Part shown: piece by piece, positions 36,208 to 47,640 of the stretch
How positions within the stretch are numbered: the stretch's first letter is position 1
How the letters are laid out: every line of letters begins with the position of its first letter
Assembly: GCF_954871325.1 (NCBI RefSeq)
Contig: NC_088777.1
Span: 29,985,366-30,049,365, forward strand
Direction of reading: 5' to 3'
DNA length: 64,000 nt
Source of the DNA: Gordionus sp. m RMFG-2023
Lineage: Eukaryota > Nematomorpha > Gordioida > Chordodea > Parachordodidae
Position numbers and translations under genes: made by a program
The notes under the pieces: model-generated
What the model was told of the DNA's origin: nothing
Seen by the model: only the letters and a program-made list of their open reading frames with translations
The model's database searches: none

Positions 36208-38289
36208 ATGATTTTAATGAAATTGAGGGCATCACTTGTAAACATGCCTAGGGTATTGGTAGCGATTGGTATGAACACGGTGTTGGTAAGGCCAGCAATT
36301 TGTTTTTCTTTAGGATTTCAGCCTTTTCAATGGTAGAAAATGATTGGACTTTGCTGCAAAATCGACACAGGTATAGTCCCAAGCGAGCGGGAGACCATTA
36401 GTCCAGGTAATGAGGGATATACGGCGTTTTTGTTTGAGAGGCTCACTGGTTCGAAGGTGGATGGAATATTAACCGTTTTGAGGGCAGCTAAGAGAAAGTT
36501 GTTGATAGCTTTATGGCGCGGTTGTCGTCCATGGAAGAATTTGCAGTGCAAGGGATAGTAAGCTTTCGATTCAATGGGATGGCCACAGTCGATACAAATT
36601 GAGGGAACTACGGCATTACAGCCAAGGCGGAGGGCTATGGAAATGCGTAGCTATTCACCAGTAAAGAGGAGGCCAAGGTTGGAACTGGGGTTGGCTTCCA
36701 ACCATTCGTTACCTGAGTTTTTTGCATATAATACTAAATTATTGGGGTTGTCGTCAAAGTGCCTGTTCGAAATTAGATAATCAACGGAATGGGCGATCAG
36801 TGGAGCATCCCAGTCTTTTTGAATGTTGGAGGCAGGACGACAAAGGGTGGATGGGCAGCTGTCCCAAAAAGTGAAGGCCTGAGAAAGATCAAAATCTAAA
36901 GGAGCGGATCTATTATCGATATTAGATTGAGCAGCCAGACGGGAAGAGATAAAGGCTGAGAGGGATAGTTGTATCGGAGATCGGATACCAATACCACCAG
37001 ATTTGCTGGGAAGGGTGGCCTGAAGCCAGGATGAATTGGAAGATTTTAAGTTTAATATATTATCGAGAAGGCCCTTGATTTGGGTTTCATGGGAACGAGA
37101 AAGTCGCTACATTTGAAGATCGGAGAAGATCTCAGGGCATAGAGGATTTTAGGTATAATGAAAAATTTTTATTAAAAAAAATGATTGATGGGCGGAGAGG
37201 TAATTAAATAATGTGTTTAATTTAGATAAATTGCTAAGGGATTTGTTTAGAAAAGTTTCGATGGCCTTTTTACCCCATATAAGGTGATCCAAGATGTGTC
37301 ATCACATCTCTATGACGTGGTATGTCAAGTCTGAAGGAATGGATGTAGGATTTAGGGAAAAAATCTCACATTTGAGGGAATTGAGTGATAGCCCTGTGAT
37401 ATGTGAGAGATTCTAGATTATGAGAGGAATGGACAGTGGAAAGGTTGCTCGAGATAATGCCAATCTAAATACCAGGAATTTAAGGTAAGGAAAGATTTAT
37501 ATTGAATTTCCTGGATTATCCTGTGGATCTCAATGCAAAAAAGGGCTGGGCCTAAAGCGTCTCCCTGTTGAATTTCCTCTTGAAATTTGATTATGTTGTT
37601 ATTATATTAAAAGTGGGGCTTGAATAACTGTAGAGGATGTAAGAAGAGTATTCGAGATATTTATTGCAAAACAGGGGAACAAAGTGTTGACGTTTTATAG
37701 TGTTAAATGCATTGTTGAAATCGAGTTTTAGGACCACATCATCGGGGATACTGTTAGCTATAGCTATATGAGTTAGATGAGTCGAAATTTCAGCGCCTCA
37801 GGGAACACCGAGCCCTAATTAAAGTGGCGACAGGAATGAGGAAAGATATTCCTTGATTCGTGAAGCAATGATCTTAGAGATGGTTCTTCGAAAAGGCCCA
37901 ACAGCGATTGGGCTCCTTTTTTGAGGGCTATTAGGCGAGCCCCAAAGAGAATAGGAATGATAGGTGATGGAAGGGGCCTGTTGAGAATTATATTTAATAA
38001 CCTGGTAAGGTTCTGTAGTGGGGCTTTTATGGAATGTTGGGTTTTAAAATGTCTTGGATAAAGATAGCACGAATGCCATCAAAGCCTGCAGATGATTCTT
38101 TTTTAAAAGATCTAACTGCTTTAATTGTCTCATCGATGTTGATATCGGGAGGTAAACAAATTCTGAACCATATGTAGGGTGTTTTAGAAACAGAGCTTCT
38201 AGAGTGGACTCATTGTTGGGAGCTAGAGAGTCTTCGAAAGTCAAGGCGCGAAGGGCTGAATTTATGTTGAGACTATATTTTATTAGAAA

Positions 38290-38600
38290 CTATTTTGGCC
38301 TTACGGGCCATGGCAGATTGATTGGGTTGGTAAGTATGGGGTGTAGAGGTTGGTATAGAATCGGGATTGAAGAGGGAGATTGATGTTTTAATATGTTTGG
38401 ATAGGGAATTTTAAGGGTGAAATTAGTGAAACTTAGTAAGTTTTTCCAATTTGATAGATTTCCAGGATTGTTTACTGTTAATAGGATTAACTTGTTGAAG
38501 GATTCTGCGAAGGAATTACGAGCACCCCGTAGTATACGGGATATGGTGGAAAAGTTGGGTAGTGATAAAAAATCATTGGCCCATGATTGTATGTTGGGAG
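38290..38600 (-). pseudogene. LINE ORF segment downstream of the insertion point
   Basis: Minus-strand frame open from 38600: IQSWANDFLSLPNFSTISRI and RGARNSFAESFNKLILLTV. Its upstream continuation is at 42828-43074, ending SPPSQQTPN. With the insertion 38601-42819 and one 8-bp target duplication removed, the two read on in the same frame (QQTPNIQSWAND). This supports both the LINE assignment and the insertion boundaries. Confidence 0.8.
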
Positions 38601-38785
38601 AAGTGTTGTTAAAAGTCACTTTGAAATATAATTAGTTTCAGTTATATTTCAAAAGTAACTAGTTACATAATAAGTTACTTTATACATCATTCATAAACGC
38701 ATTATTTATTTACTGAACGTATATATTTAATATAAAAAAAATTAGGATATAATAATTATAATCAATTATTTGAATTAGATATCTG

Positions 38786-38975
38786 CAGGCCCAGCCCTAA
38801 GCTCGGCCCAGATACACAGGCCGGGACGTATTTTAATTTTTTTAAAATATACTTAGGCCGGGCCTGAAATTTTTTTTAAAAAAATATGGCCAGGCCATAT
38901 ATTTTAAAACCAAATATTTGAAATCGCCATTATTAGCTATAAAAAAATAAATATAATATATTTTTAAAAAATCCT
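38786..38975 (-). repeat. GGCC-block repeat, copy 2
   Basis: Matches the reverse strand of 52351-52585: CTGCAGGCCC, then GGCCGGGCCTGAAATTTTTT, AAAACCAAATATTTGAAATC and GCCATTATTAGCTA in order. One end is missing. Confidence 0.75.
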
Positions 38976-39465
38976 AGCCATAGGTTTATTATTTGAATTT
39001 GGTTATAAAATTATGAAACCCAGCAATGTAACAATTTAAGAAAAGAAAATCTATTTGAACGGGAAATTATATTATTGTTACATATCCTTTGTGAACAAAA
39101 TCAGACATTTAAACAAAATTTTAAATTAACAAATTTTTTAAAAAAATTTATTTTAAAATTAATCTATCACACCCTTGAATCGGACCCACCTGAAAATTTT
39201 ATTATAATGGATAAAACTAGATTTATCCACCTAGGTTCACCCATTGGAGATGAAAGTGCTATTTTCATTTTAGAGATGAATTTCTTATCTTCAATAAAAT
39301 GAAAAATATTTTAAAACATTTACCTGCTCAGCATCATTCCTAAAATTTTACATGCCTTTCGTTATCAACAATTTTCATGTCACTTGAAATATTATTAGAC
39401 CTTGAGGTTCATTATAAAAATACTATCGAATCTATTTTAAATATCAAATTCTCTTCACCCTTCAG

Positions 39466-40902
39466 CAGGGATGTGAACCCTTCGACAAAAAAAAGGGTCC
39501 GGGTTCGGGTCCGGTAATAAATTTAAAAAGGACCCAGGTCCAGGGTTCGGGTCCGGGTTCAGAGGAAACATAAAAATAATGACTCAAAATAAGACTTTTT
39601 TTCATTCATTTTTTATTATACTTCAATATATACACATTTATAATTCGAAATGAGATAATTTATATTTTAAATATTTTATTCAATCGCACAATCATGATAT
39701 CTTCTAAAATATCATCCTTCAGATTTCCACGTAAATTAGTCAACGATGAAAATCCACGTTCTACGCTTACCTAAAATAGATAGTCATTTTTATAATACAT
39801 AAATTATTGTACTTGTGTTGCCGGTACAGCCATGACGATTCTAGAAAAGGTATATAATTCTGGATATATTGAAGAATTTTCCTCCCAGAATTTTAAAATG
39901 TTTGCATCTCTATTTGTTCTCATAACTTCCGAGAACTTTTCTATTAAAGATACAATTGATATTTTTTGCTCCTTTCTTTCAGATGATAATTTAATTTTTT
40001 TTCTCTATCTAATAGTAAAATTTCCAGATCATCACGTTATCATTATCATTGTTATCGATACAACCAGTAGATATTGTTGTAACCACCAATGTATTGTAAA
40101 TAATAGAGTTTTGGGTATGCCATAAATCTTCAAGATGGTCTATAGCCATTTGTTTTTGCTCACTACTTAATAAAACCTGATATCGCGGGTCTAAATATAT
40201 AGAAGCATATACAAAACTATTTTGTAAATATTGTTGTTCTCTTATTTTCGTATTTTCTAATACTTCATTTGAAAAAGAACTTGTTAATCTCCCCAACTCT
40301 AATCGACATCTTAACCATATGCCATAAAAATCTGATAAACATAATTGTTCTGCTTGCACTCTTAATGTTGTTATTTTTAAAGGAACCAGCACACTAGTAA
40401 GCTCTTTTATTTGATTCCAATCATCTTCTGACAAAATGATTTCACATGCTCCTATGATAAAATCATTACAGAAATCTTTCAAACTTAATAATCGCTCTAG
40501 CATCATACATATAGAGGACCAACGTGTTGTGCAATCTAAAATTGCCATTTACCTTTTCATGGATTTTAATATTCTAACAATTGTGGGGGTTCTTAAATAT
40601 TTTACAACATCCCTTGCTTTATCAATTATAGTTTTAAAGTGACTATTTTTTAGGGAGATTCCACGAAAAAAATTAATAAAATTATAAAAATTTTATATTA
40701 AAATTAATAAAATTATAAATATTTGTATTATTTTTTAAAAATTATATTTTTACATTATTTAAAAAAAAAAAATTTTAAGTTAAAAATTTTTAGCACCCTG
40801 AACCCTTGGACCCTCCACTTTTTAAAAGGGTCCGGGTCCGGGTTCAGCCAAAATACGAGGGTCCAGGAGGGTTCAGGGTCCGGGTCCGGGTTCACATTCC
40901 TG
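39466..40902 (-). mobile_element. hAT element nested in the LINE fragment
   Basis: Ends are CAGGGATGTGAACCC at 39466 and GGGTTCACATTCCTG ending at 40902. The 8-bp target duplication is CCCTTCAG / CTCTTCAG (39458-39465 and 40903-40910; one mismatch). Repeated GGGTCCGGGT words lie just inside both ends, a subterminal-repeat pattern. Length is 1437 bp. It contains part of a transposase on the minus strand. Confidence 0.9.
40009..40548 (-). pseudogene. hAT transposase fragment of the 39466-40902 element
   Basis: A 179-codon open stretch reads LDCTTRWSSICMMLERLLSL, then the insertion-domain helices, and FVYASIYLDPRYQVLLSSEQ with QMAIDHLEDLW. The TTRWSS and YxDPRY motifs are typical of hAT transposases between the catalytic second and third blocks. 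The first catalytic D block and the dimerisation domain are not recognisable, so the element is internally deleted. Confidence 0.8.
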
Positions 40903-40987
40903 CTCTTCAGTATGCAAGCTGCCCTTCCACCAAAGCTAGGTGGTATAGGTATCCATTCCATATCCTTAAACATTTCAGCCTTTTTAT

Positions 40988-41671
40988 TAGGGCTGTGCCG
41001 ATCTACATATTTTTCACCGATCTGATCCAATATTTTTCGATATGCTTCAAAACCGATCCGAAATAATTTTTTTATTTCTACAATTAATATAATAAAAATA
41101 TATATATTTAATAATATATCCATTTTATGTTGGTATGAATTATATAATTGTAATATTTAATATATTAGATTTTTTTAATAAATATGAGAGCCTCCAGATT
41201 TTCTGGGAATAAGCTTCTACGAGACTCAGATGATTCCGCAAATAACGCATTTTGCAAAATTATCTATAGATGATTCCGCAAATAACGCATTTTGCAAAAT
41301 TATCTATGTCTTTTGTAAAATATTTCCATAATTCAGATACCAAAATTAAAAAAATTCTTTTATTTAAAGTATAAATAAAAAAATTGGCGTTATTTAAAAA
41401 GATTCAAAATAAATAAATCCTTTCTATTTTTATAAAAAAAAACTTTTAAAATACTATAAACCTATTTTAAAAAAGAAATAAAATTTAAAAAAATTATTTA
41501 GAAAATATTATAATGTAAAATAAATATACAAAACATAAAATAAAATAACAAAAAAAAGAAAAGTAAAAAGATCGGATCAGTTTTTACAGGTATCAGCCCG
41601 ATCCGATATTTTCGGAAAACGCTAAATATCGGTACCGATCCGATCCGATATTTAATATCGGCACAGCCCTA
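40988..41671. mobile_element. 684-bp MITE with TAGGGCTGTGCCGAT ends
   Basis: Starts TAGGGCTGTGCCGATC and ends ATCGGCACAGCCCTA, flanked by a perfect 8-bp duplication CTTTTTAT (40980-40987 and 41672-41679), so it is hAT-like. Multiple CCGATCCGAT words lie at both ends. There is no coding frame. Removal leaves the LINE fragment frame continuous (ISLNISAFL then SVTKFPYT). Confidence 0.93.
41228..41307. repeat. 40-bp tandem duplication inside the MITE
   Basis: AGATGATTCCGCAAATAACG and the next 20 bases are present twice, end to end. Confidence 0.9.
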
Positions 41672-42816
41672 CTTTTTATCCTCAGTTACTAAATTTCCAT
41701 ATACACTTGGAGACTTGGATACTATCGAATCCACATCATATGGCACTATAAACCTTTGGAGCAAAGATTCTCCAAGCCGCTCATATACAAATTTAAGACA
41801 AAGAGACTGGAATGTACCATTGATACAACATTGCCCTGAATACTTACACTTCTAAGCTGTTTAAAGAAAATCCCGAGTATTCAGAATGACAACAATACGA
41901 CTCCTTTGCTGGATCAAATAATTCCAGCCTCAGCCTACGAATGGTTAGAAACTATACCTAGGCTTGTATACTAACCAACGAAGAACTTAGAATAGCTATA
42001 GGTCTTCGTTTTGTGAAATCGTAACGCCGACATCATGTGCCCATTGTGAAGCTCATATCGAGCCCCCCCCCCCCCCATACTGTTGTTTTTCAAAAGGCAA
42101 ATTATCCAGGCACTATGCCATAAATTCGATCATCAATAGAATCTTGATATCCGTAAATTCCTTCTATATTGGAACCCTCTGGCGTCAGCCCTGATGGAAT
42201 GACGTTAGTCCCTTGGAACCAAGGTATACCTCTCGCTTGTGATTATAAATGTGTAGATCGTTTTGCCAGATCTTTTTATTTCAACTCTATCACGAAAGCT
42301 GAATACAAAAACAAATAAATATAGCCACTTTAATAATCTTTTGTTAGTTCCGGTAGTCTCAGACACCTGTGGATCATTTGGATCCCAAACCCTAAAATTA
42401 TTCAAAACAATAGGGCAAAGGTTAGTTTAATCACAGGTGATCCAAAAAAGTCTTCGATCTACGACAAAGAATATTAATCAAAATTTGCCGATCCAAATGT
42501 ATATCTATACATAGGTCATTAAGCCCCGCCGACCAAACCTAAATACATTATTTTAATTTATTTCTCAAATTTTAATTATATATTTTTACATAGAAAATAG
42601 GTATAGTATTATAATTTTAAAAAATAGTTATATTATTTAAAAAAGCATATTAAAAATAAAATTAATTACTGGAATATATTATTTAGATTTATACATATAT
42701 ATTTTTAAAAGTAACTAGTTACTTTTGGCAGTTACATTTCAAAAAATAGAACTAGTTACAGTTACAAGTTACAATTTTTAAAATATAACTAGTTACAGGT
42801 AGTTACTTTAACAACA

Positions 42817-43260
42817 CTAGTTGGGAGTTTGTTGGCTGGGAGGCGAGTCAGCAGCAACAATAGGAGAGGGAGAGCTTGCTAAATTTAATAGACTGAATGG
42901 AGGAGGATCTGTAGGCGTTATACATGGTAACCCTGAACCTCGGCATCTAAAGGATGGGGGACCGTGAATTTGAAACTTCCTAGCTTTGGTTATGTTTGTA
43001 GATTTATTGCATAAGGCATTTGGATTTTTATTTGCCAATCCTCTTATCAAAACGTAGGAAGATTTTTGAGTCATTAAAATGGGAAATAAAATTTGACATA
43101 TTTAAAATTTGGAATGATAACTTATGCGGAGAGGTATATAAATTAGGAATTGAATAAAAAGTATAAAATGTTTTTTCCTTGTATTGTATTGTATGCGCTT
43201 TATTGAATCTCTCTTCTGAAATTATTTTCTCTTTCTCAGATTTGTCTTCCATAATGGAGG
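42817..43260 (-). pseudogene. N-terminal part of the minus-strand LINE protein
   Basis: From 43252 or 43074 the minus strand is open to the insertion point, with KSSYVLIRGLANKNPNALCN and PPSFRCRGSGLP and a Pro/Ser-rich tail. No known domain is recognised. Such Ser/Pro-rich low-complexity sequence is usual ahead of the RT in LINE proteins. Confidence 0.5.
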
Positions 43261-43261
43261 A

Positions 43262-43685
43262 GAAATCTATTCCTTAATAAAAAAAAATATTTTTTTAATC
43301 ACATCATTTTATATTATTTATAATAATGCATGTATAAAAAAACATATTAAAATAAAATTAAAAAGTTATATTAAAAAATCATGGATTTAGTAATTGTGTT
43401 CCCAAAAAGTATACTCTTAATATTTTCCTTAAAATAGGCAAAATCTCTTTAGAACAAGTTATTTCTGAAACAGGTCTTTATAAATTAGCCCTAGCCACTA
43501 AACGTTTCTTTATCTCCGACTCCGTCACAAACCGATTTGTCGGAAATGTGGCCCGAAAATGTTACTCAGTTTTTATTCCAAAATCATCTTTATGATGGTG
43601 AAGATTAATTAAAATGGCGATTCTTACATTGTGATGCTGCTCCATCTGAAAAGTAGAAGAATTTATTTGGTAGGCTTTGTTTTTC
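43262..43685. other. Unassigned segment with protein-like stretch
   Basis: AT-rich at first. The + strand of 43520-43680 translates to WPENVTQFLFQNHLYDGED and LKWRFLHCDAAPSEK, which looks like real coding remains, but I do not recognise the family. It stops at the long-TIR transposon. Confidence 0.35.
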
Positions 43686-44393
43686 TAGGGTGATTCCACG
43701 TCAAATCGACCAAAAAAACGAGATTTTCAGCCGACCATCTCAAAAATGAATGAAACTTTGCATGTTAGTTATTTATGTTGTAAATGTTAATAAAATCAAA
43801 ATTTTAGAGTGCTAGCTCAACCAGATCCAAAGATATACGCCTTCAAAGTCGAAAATCGCGAAGTGCGTGATTTTGCGTGATTTCTTTGAATCGTGTTTTT
43901 TAAATAAATACTTAAGATAGAGTTACAATTTATATATAGTTCTATAGCCCTTAAAATTTTACGTTGGAAAATATTAAAAAAAAATTAAAAAATTTCAAGT
44001 GTTTCCTTATTTCCGGTAAAAATAAAAAATTAACATTGTTAGGAAGGGATTTTTTTATGGTGATAATATTCACTAGTTTATTACCTTTATATTAAACGAT
44101 TTAATAAAAAATCTCGATAGCCATTTTTGTTTTTTTAATTTTATTTGAATTTTTATTATTTTTATAAATAAAAAAATGTAATATAGATGGCGTTATAGTA
44201 ATATATTTTTATTATATATAATTTTTAATAAAAATATGAATAGTATTGTGATTAAAATTTAAAAATCAATTGAGTATAACCTAATGTCCTGGGGCGATAT
44301 GTAAGCAGGCAGCTTATACAGATATTATTTTATTTGGACGCTATATTGTAAAATAAAAATATTTTAAAATTTTATACACAAACAATTATAAAA
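43686..44393. repeat. Left long terminal inverted repeat
   Basis: Matches 45602-46293 in reverse orientation at roughly 90 percent by eye, with small indels. Confidence 0.85.
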
Positions 44394-44660
44394 AAAAATA
44401 CCTCTTGTTTTAATCTTATCCCATTTTGTTCTTATTAATAGAATTTCTTGAGATGATAATTTGTAGGTACGTCCTGTCACTGTAATAGGATCTACTATCG
44501 TTATTATTTGATTAATGGGTAACCATATCTTTTCCTCAATTGTGGGGTAAAAGAAGGATGGTGATGGTCCATGGGGATGTAAAAAAGATATATATATCTC
44601 CTCAGTAATTTCATTCTTTTTTAGCTGTGGCTAACCACCAAAAATCGTCATAAACACATG

Positions 44661-45110
44661 TTACGAATCCTTTAATATCGGCAAAAAACAAATTATCGGC
44701 AAAAGGCTAATTATCAGCATTTGAGATACTGTTAATTTGAAAATCCTCTGCACATGAATAATTTTTGATTTAAGCTTACTTAAACTCAAAGGAAATACAG
44801 CATGTATTTCCCGAGTTCCTGGAATGAGACGTGCTAAAGTGAATCTTTCTCGAAGTTTAATCTCTTGCAAATTGTATTGTTCTTTTGTTATATACGTAAA
44901 ATTTGCTGATGGCATGTTTTGTTTTGCAAATTGATATAAATCAATTGGCGTTAAAATAGGGCCAGAACTGATGCGCTGAAGGCTTGAACGTGCTGCTAAT
45001 CTTTTTAATGTACGGCAAGGCCATCACATGGACCTTTTCCATGGGATGTAGCTGAAAAATGCCATTCAGCTGCCACCAAAATCTGATTCATGCTAACACA
45101 GATTTATAAA
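44661..45110 (-). pseudogene. Transposon-borne protein with TSHGKGPCDG motif, broken
   Basis: From about 45095 the minus strand reads MNQILVAAEWHFSATSHGKG then PCDGLA. After a frame change it reads LKRLAARSSLQRISSGPILT, PIDLYQFAKQNM and PSANFTYITKEQYN, open to 44661. From memory, proteins with the HFxATSHGKGxCDGxGGTxKRLA block are found in many invertebrate genome annotations as unnamed repeat-derived genes. The Cys, His and Asp content suggests a metal-dependent nuclease or transposase end, but this is inference. Only the C-terminal part is present, and further upstream coding was not recognised. Confidence 0.6.
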
Positions 45111-45601
45111 AAAATTTCTGTTTTTATATTGCGCAGCTGATCCGTTGGAGCAGTAATATATTTTGCTTGGCTTTTTGTTGAATTATTGGTCAAAAACTTT
45201 ATCATTTTAGTCTGGTATAAATGTACTGCAATAAAGTCATGTTGAAGTGAATCTAAATAAACTTACATTATGTAGATTTTTGAAATAGATTTGTGGCCCT
45301 CTCTAAAAAAAAGGATTGGTACAAAGCAACTTCATTATTACAATTTTTAATGCTAAATTAAAAAAAAAAATTTAAAGTTAAAAAAAATTATTATTTTAAA
45401 CCTTATGTTTTTTTTCAATCATTGATTGATAATTAAATTTTCTATTTATCGATTAAAAAATGTAATAGAAAGAAAAGAATAAAAAAAATAAAATAAACTG
45501 ATAAAATCTTTAATTTCAAATAATAACGATAGTAGATCCACAAAAATGAAAGGATATATCTAAATTATGGCTTTATGAATTTCTATTGATAAGCGCAAAT
45601 A

Positions 45602-46293
45602 TATAATAGTTTGAATATAAAATTTTAAAATATATTTATTTTACAATATAGCGTCAATAAAATAATATCTGTATGGACTGCCTGCTTACATATCGCCCCA
45701 GGACATCATTCTTGGTTATACTCGATTGATTTTTTTAATTTTAATCACAATACTATTCATATTTTCATTAAAAATTATATATTATAAAAATATTTGAATA
45801 TAACGCCATCTATATTACATTTTTTTATTTATAAAAATAATAAAAATTTAAATAAAATTAAAAAAACAAAATGGCTATCGAGATTTTTTATTAAATCTTT
45901 TAATATAAATGTAATAAACATTCTTAGTGAATATTAACACCCAAAAAAAATCCCTTCCTAGCAATGTTAATTTTTTATTTTTACCGGAAATAAGAAAACA
46001 CTTGAAATTTTGAATTTTTTTTTTTATATTTTACAACGTAAAATCTTAAGGGCTATAGAATGATATATAATTTGTAACTATCTTAAGTATTTTTTAAAAA
46101 AACACGATTTAAAGAAATCACGCACTTCGCGATTTTCGACTTTGAAGGCGTATATCTTTGGATCTGGTTGAGCTAGCACTCTAAAATTTTGATTTTCTTA
46201 ACATTTACAACATAAATAACTAACATGCAAAGTTTCATTCATTTTTGAGATGGTCGGCCGAATCATTGGTCGATTTGTCATGGAATTAAGTAG
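45602..46293. repeat. Right long terminal inverted repeat
   Basis: Reverse complement of 43686-44393. The two differ mainly by short indels and at the outer 30 bp. Confidence 0.85.
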
Positions 46294-47300
46294 TGGACTA
46301 ATTATTTTTGAAATAAATCAACTGCAATTGTATTATATTAGGAATGAGATTACGTAACTTAAATGATTTAAGTTGTTAAGTGTTTTATAATAATTCACAA
46401 AAGGATGAATGGTAAATTGCAATTTATTCAATGAAATCCTTGTACTTCATCTTGAACCAAAAAGGCATAATTTTCAACAAAATCTGAACGATAATTCTCA
46501 TTTATTTTAATAGAATTAGAAGGCCTTAAAAAGTTTTTGAGATATAAAATTTAAAAATTTTACAGGTGGAAAAATCACCATTTTTTACACATTTAAGGCT
46601 GTGTAATTCGGGAACCCGGCATGCCAGCGAACTTAAATAAACGATTTCCCTATTTTTTTTAAAATGAACCTTTTTTAATCGATTTGATATGGAATGACCC
46701 CGAAATTCGAAATATTTTGGTATAAAAAGTGAAAATATCATGCTATTGGTTAGTTAGTAACAAAATTTTAACCATAATCCGTAGTATCATATAGCGCTAT
46801 CTATTTTATGCAAGTAAAACGTTCAATTTTTAATAAAATATTTACATTTCTGAAGAGCCGATAGCGTCGTCAAGGGTTTCACATTGTATATATATATTTA
46901 TAAAAGGTGTCTTAATAAAAGACAAATATATTTTTTTGAAAACCAACTCTCTTTATTGTTTAAAAACACTAGTAAAGTCATAAATTTAAACCGAAAGTTA
47001 AAGACTCAAACGTTCGTTCGAAATTTTATAAATAAATTTTTTTTAAAAATACCATATATTTTTTAACACAATATATAAGCCATGTTTATAATTAATAGTT
47101 AAAGTGAATAAAAAAATCTTCTTTATATATTAAAAAAAATTCTTACTAATTATAAATTTAACTATATATACTTTATATATCATATAAAATTTAATCATTT
47201 ATAAAATATATAAATTTATTATACTTCAAATTGTATTCAACTATTAAAATATAAAACCCTTAAAATAATATCGAAATTTCAAATGGTCTAAATTTTATAT
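46294..47300. other. AT-rich intron sequence
   Basis: Holds the second copy of a dispersed repeat (46862-46962, + strand, matching the minus strand at 35125-35225). No gene recognised. Confidence 0.5.
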
Positions 47301-47304
47301 ATAG

Positions 47305-47640
47305 TCAAGGCAGGCATGCAAGGCATGCAGCAATTAATTTAGCTATTAGCCGTTCTCTTACCAGGGCCCGAATACCAAACATCCTTGAGCATACAAATTT
47401 ATCAGGCTTAACTTCCGTGCTTAGGTCTTTAGGGAAATCCTTAATTTGGGACTTCACATGCGTATTTTCTTTTCCAAAAAATTTAAATTCTAATCCGGTT
47501 GATATAGCCGAGAAAAAAAAAACAATGAAATATTCCAAATCCACAAATTATATTTTTATTTATCTCTTCCCTTGGACATATGCCAAGCGGAACTTTAAAA
47601 TTCTTAAAAAATATAGGCGATAAGATAATAACCCTTACAT
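47305..47640 (+). pseudogene. RT/RLE LINE C-terminal fragment
   Basis: Reads GRHARHAAINLAISRSLTRA, RIPNILEHTNLSGL, then LRSLGKSLIWDFTCVFSFPK. This covers the RH..IN helix and the GKSLIWDxT motif of the PD-(D/E)XK-like C-terminal domain. The RPDG portion has been altered. Fragment only, open for most of its length. Confidence 0.75.

Larger units (their letters stand above)
39060..42560 (+). pseudogene. Fragment of the RT/RLE LINE family, interrupted twice
   Basis: Plus-strand coding-like sequence appears in three pieces: about 39060-39465, 40903-40987 and 41672-42560. Motifs follow the order of this LINE family: FIHLGSPIGDESAIF (39222), LHAFRYQQFSC, LSMQAALPPKLGGIGIHSI (40908-40965), VTKFPYTLGDLDTIES, YEWLETIPRLGLYTNEELR then IAIGLRF (about 41936-42015), and HCEAHI. 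A run of 14 C at 42063-42076 lies within the zinc-binding-like region. It is the same family as 36130-43260 but in the opposite orientation, and is decayed by stops and frame shifts. Confidence 0.75.
38601..42819. mobile_element. hAT-type insertion with TAGTGTTGTTAAA ends inside the LINE
   Basis: An 8-bp target duplication GTTGGGAG (38593-38600 and 42820-42827) brackets the element. The ends are AAGTGTTGTTAAA on the left and TTTAACAACACTA on the right, imperfect inverted copies, with several AACTAGTTAC words just inside both ends. The outer 150-250 bp on each side belong to this element. The middle holds a GGCC-block repeat and a plus-strand LINE fragment, with a hAT and a MITE nested in the latter. 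No transposase of its own is visible, so it was a non-autonomous element that later received insertions. Confidence 0.88.
36130..43260 (-). mobile_element. LINE with RT and PD-(D/E)XK-like C-terminal domain, split by an insertion
   Basis: Minus-strand coding runs from about 43260 to 42828 and resumes from 38600 to about 36130; 38601-42819 is an insertion. The family's hallmarks are all on the C-terminal side: ATLPSKSGGIGIRSPIQL near 37010, a zinc-binding-like segment SICIDCGHPIESKAYY with LHC and GRQPRHKAINNFLL (36640-36500), IPSTFEP, GLMVSRSLGTI and FIPIATNTLGMFTSDALNFI (about 36270). In intact relatives the RPDG-x(n)-WDxT portion resembles a PD-(D/E)XK nuclease, as in R2-clade LINEs. That assignment is inference. 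RT palm remains lie at about 38000-37500, with frame changes. Dead copy. Confidence 0.8.
43686..46293 (-). mobile_element. DNA transposon with about 700-bp terminal inverted repeats
   Basis: Left repeat is about 43686-44393 and right repeat about 45602-46293, with long identical blocks in inverse order, for example ATATACGCCTTCAAAGTCGA, TTCCGGTAAAAATAAAAAAT and CCTGGGGCGATATGTAAGCA. The outer left end reads TAGGGTGATTCCACGTCAAA. The right outer end has diverged. Both repeats include their own copy of the whole 700 bp, so the element would fold into a very large stem. About 1.2 kb of unique interior carries coding remains on the minus strand. No target duplication could be read. The superfamily is not identified. 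Confidence 0.85.

Noticed and set aside
36340-36780. Plus-strand frames opposite the minus-strand LINE
   Set aside because: They are antisense shadows of the LINE C-terminal domain, which has clear motifs on the minus strand.
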